Assembly: GCF_018263855.1 (NCBI RefSeq)
Contig: NZ_CP073318.1
Span: forward strand, 11,532,001-11,596,000
Direction: 5' to 3'
DNA from: Kutzneria sp. CA-103260
GTDB taxonomy: Bacteria; Actinomycetota; Actinomycetes; Mycobacteriales; Pseudonocardiaceae
DNA length: 64,000 nt
The position numbers were made by a program, and so were the translations under genes. Shown here in pieces: positions 62,824 through 64,000 of the stretch. Numbering within the stretch: the stretch's first letter is position 1; every line of letters begins with the position of its first letter. The notes under the pieces were generated by a model, which was given only the letters and a program-made list of their open reading frames with translations, searched no databases and was not told the DNA's origin.

Positions 62824-64000
62824 GTGCCACGGAGTGAGAGACCGCTCGACGACGGGGACGGCCCGCTGCTGCGATTCGCCGCTGACCTGCGCAAACTCCG
62901 CGAGCAGGCCGGTAGCCCCGTCTATCGGGAGCTGAGCCGGCGGGCCCACTACTCGACCGCGGTGCTGTCCGAGGCGGCCGGCGGCCGCAAGCTGCCCAGC
63001 CTGGCCGTCACCCTCGCTTATGTCACGGCGTGTGACGGCGACACCGAGCTGTGGGAGCAGCGGTGGCGCGAAGTCTCGGCCGAGCTGACCCCGGTTGAGA
63101 CACCGCAGCCGGACGGGTCGCCGTACCTCGGCGCGGCCGCGTTCGACGTCGGCGACGCCGACCGGTTCTTCGGCCGCGAGACCCTGGTCGAGGACCTGAT
63201 GGCGGCGGTGGGGGAGCACCGGCTGGTGTGCGTGCACGGCTCGTCCGGCAGCGGCAAGTCCTCGCTGCTGCGGGCTGGTTTGGCCGCCGGCGACCGGCGC
63301 CGGGGCGTGGTCTTCACGCCGGGGCCGCACCCGATCGAGGAGTGCGCGGTCCGGCTGGCCGTAGTCGCCGGCTGGTCCGCGCCGCGGCTGCGGGACGAGC
63401 TGGCCGCCGACCCGGGCAACCTGCACCTGCGGATCCGGCAGGCCGCCGCCGACGAAGAGCTGCTGCTGGTCGTCGACCAGTTCGAGGAGGTGTTCACCGC
63501 CTGCGTCGACGAGACCGAGCGGGCCACCTTCATCACCGCCCTCACGCACGCCGCTAAGGCCGACACCAGCCGCTGCCGCGTCGTGCTCGGCGTGCGGGCC
63601 GACTTCCTCGACCGCTGCCACGAGGAGCCCGCGCTGCGGGACGCCCACCTGTTCGCGCTGCGTTCGATGACCGTCGACGAGCTGCGCGAGGCTGCCACCA
63701 GGCCCGCCTTGGCTGCGGGACTGACACTGGAGACCGCCCTCGTGGCGCGGGTGATCGCCGACGCCAGCTCCGGTTTCGGCACGCTGCCGCTCGTCTCGCA
63801 GGCGTTGCAGGAGACCTGGCACCGCCGCCAGGGCATGACCCTCACCCTCGCCGCGTACGACGAGGCCGGCGGCGTCCGGCACGCCATTGCCCGCACCGCC
63901 GAGTCCGTCTACCTGGGCCTCCAGCCGGTCGAGCGGGACACCGCGCGGCAGATTTTCCTGCGGCTCACCGCCTTCGGCGACGGCGCCGAGGACACCAAGC
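62824..64000 (+). CDS. XRE-HTH nSTAND1-type NTPase, N-terminal part (cut by the window)
   Basis: The frame opens at GTG 62824 after GGGGG and runs off the right edge. Residues 1-75: RFAADLRKLREQAGSPVYRELSRRA, an XRE-like helix-turn-helix of the type found in large actinomycete regulators. Then FFGRETLVEDLMAAV, Walker A HGSSGSGKSSLLRAGL (about 138-152) and Walker B ELLLVVDQFEEVFTAC, the nSTAND1 signature, and LRSMTVDELREAATRPALAAGL. Full-length relatives end in WD40 repeats. STAND proteins act as signalling switches, some in phage defence. Confidence 0.85.
   Translation, partial: MPRSERPLDDGDGPLLRFAADLRKLREQAGSPVYRELSRRAHYSTAVLSEAAGGRKLPSLAVTLAYVTACDGDTELWEQRWREVSAELTPVETPQPDGSPYLGAAAFDVGDADRFFGRETLVEDLMAAVGEHRLVCVHGSSGSGKSSLLRAGLAAGDRRRGVVFTPGPHPIEECAVRLAVVAGWSAPRLRDELAADPGNLHLRIRQAAADEELLLVVDQFEEVFTACVDETERATFITALTHAAKADTSRCRVVLGVRADFLDRCHEEPALRDAHLFALRSMTVDELREAATRPALAAGLTLETALVARVIADASSGFGTLPLVSQALQETWHRRQGMTLTLAAYDEAGGVRHAIARTAESVYLGLQPVERDTARQIFLRLTAFGDGAEDTK

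Overview
The window is high-GC actinomycete DNA. Gene content points to Pseudonocardiales (Amycolatopsis/Kutzneria-like): a mycothiol-type maleylpyruvate isomerase fold protein, a GAF-ANTAR regulator, an ECF sigma/anti-sigma pair, DUF1844 next to infC, actinomycete-type conjugation genes, and heavy use of GTG starts with 4-base ATGA/GTGA overlaps. The genus is an inference.

Left part, about 1-24,400: accessory DNA in at least two blocks. (a) 1-4,664 is a defence-like island: a Wadjet JetD-like protein behind a gene cut by the window edge, a small gene remnant, and on the minus strand a two-gene unit of a Ser/Thr kinase fused to a PD-(D/E)XK nuclease, then an AbiEii-type nucleotidyltransferase fused to a WYL-like domain and a Cys/His zinc motif. 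This block looks less GC-rich than its surroundings. (b) 5,058-11,118 is an integrative mobilizable element: large serine recombinase, excisionase, RepA/DnaB-like ATPase, MobC and relaxase. (c) 11,283-12,972 holds a DUF4365-like nuclease overlapping an unknown 386-residue protein. (d) 13,229-24,242 resembles an actinomycete integrative and conjugative element: XRE regulator, Nudix hydrolase, TauD-type dioxygenase with two overlapping small genes, a stretch of decayed small membrane-protein genes (about 16,800-18,990), a glycosylase-like protein, then FtsK-type translocase, DUF2637/SpdB-like protein, a small protein and a winged-helix replication-type protein. No second integrase is visible for this block.

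24,420-35,900: chromosomal core. Metallo-beta-lactamase hydrolase, isomerase-like protein, uvrA with an SOS-box-like site, secreted papain-like protease, membrane protein, lipoprotein / ECF sigma / zinc-finger anti-sigma, acyl-CoA synthetase, dienelactone hydrolase.

35,956-46,413: catabolic genes. A D-amino-acid unit (D-serine-deaminase/D-threonine-aldolase-fold enzyme, N-acyl-D-amino-acid deacylase and GntP/DsdX-type permease on minus; sugar-acid kinase, a tandem-repeat small ORF, IclR regulator and RidA on plus) is followed by an ArsR regulator, an unusual SRPBCC + periplasmic-binding-fold fusion and an amidase. RidA would remove the reactive enamine made by a PLP deaminase.

46,458-54,190: GAF-ANTAR, DUF1844, then the translation cluster infC-rpmI-rplT-rRNA methyltransferase-pheS-pheT behind a structured leader. 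54,203-64,000: FAD oxidase, VOC protein, tandem GNAT, a DadA-like oxidoreductase with an MFS permease opposite a CdaR-type regulator, a ribbon-helix-helix/Clp-N protein behind paired palindromes, a non-canonical asparaginase, and the start of an XRE-nSTAND protein that runs off the window. Several intergenic hairpins belong to families repeated within the window. I saw no tRNA, rRNA, CRISPR array or transposase.
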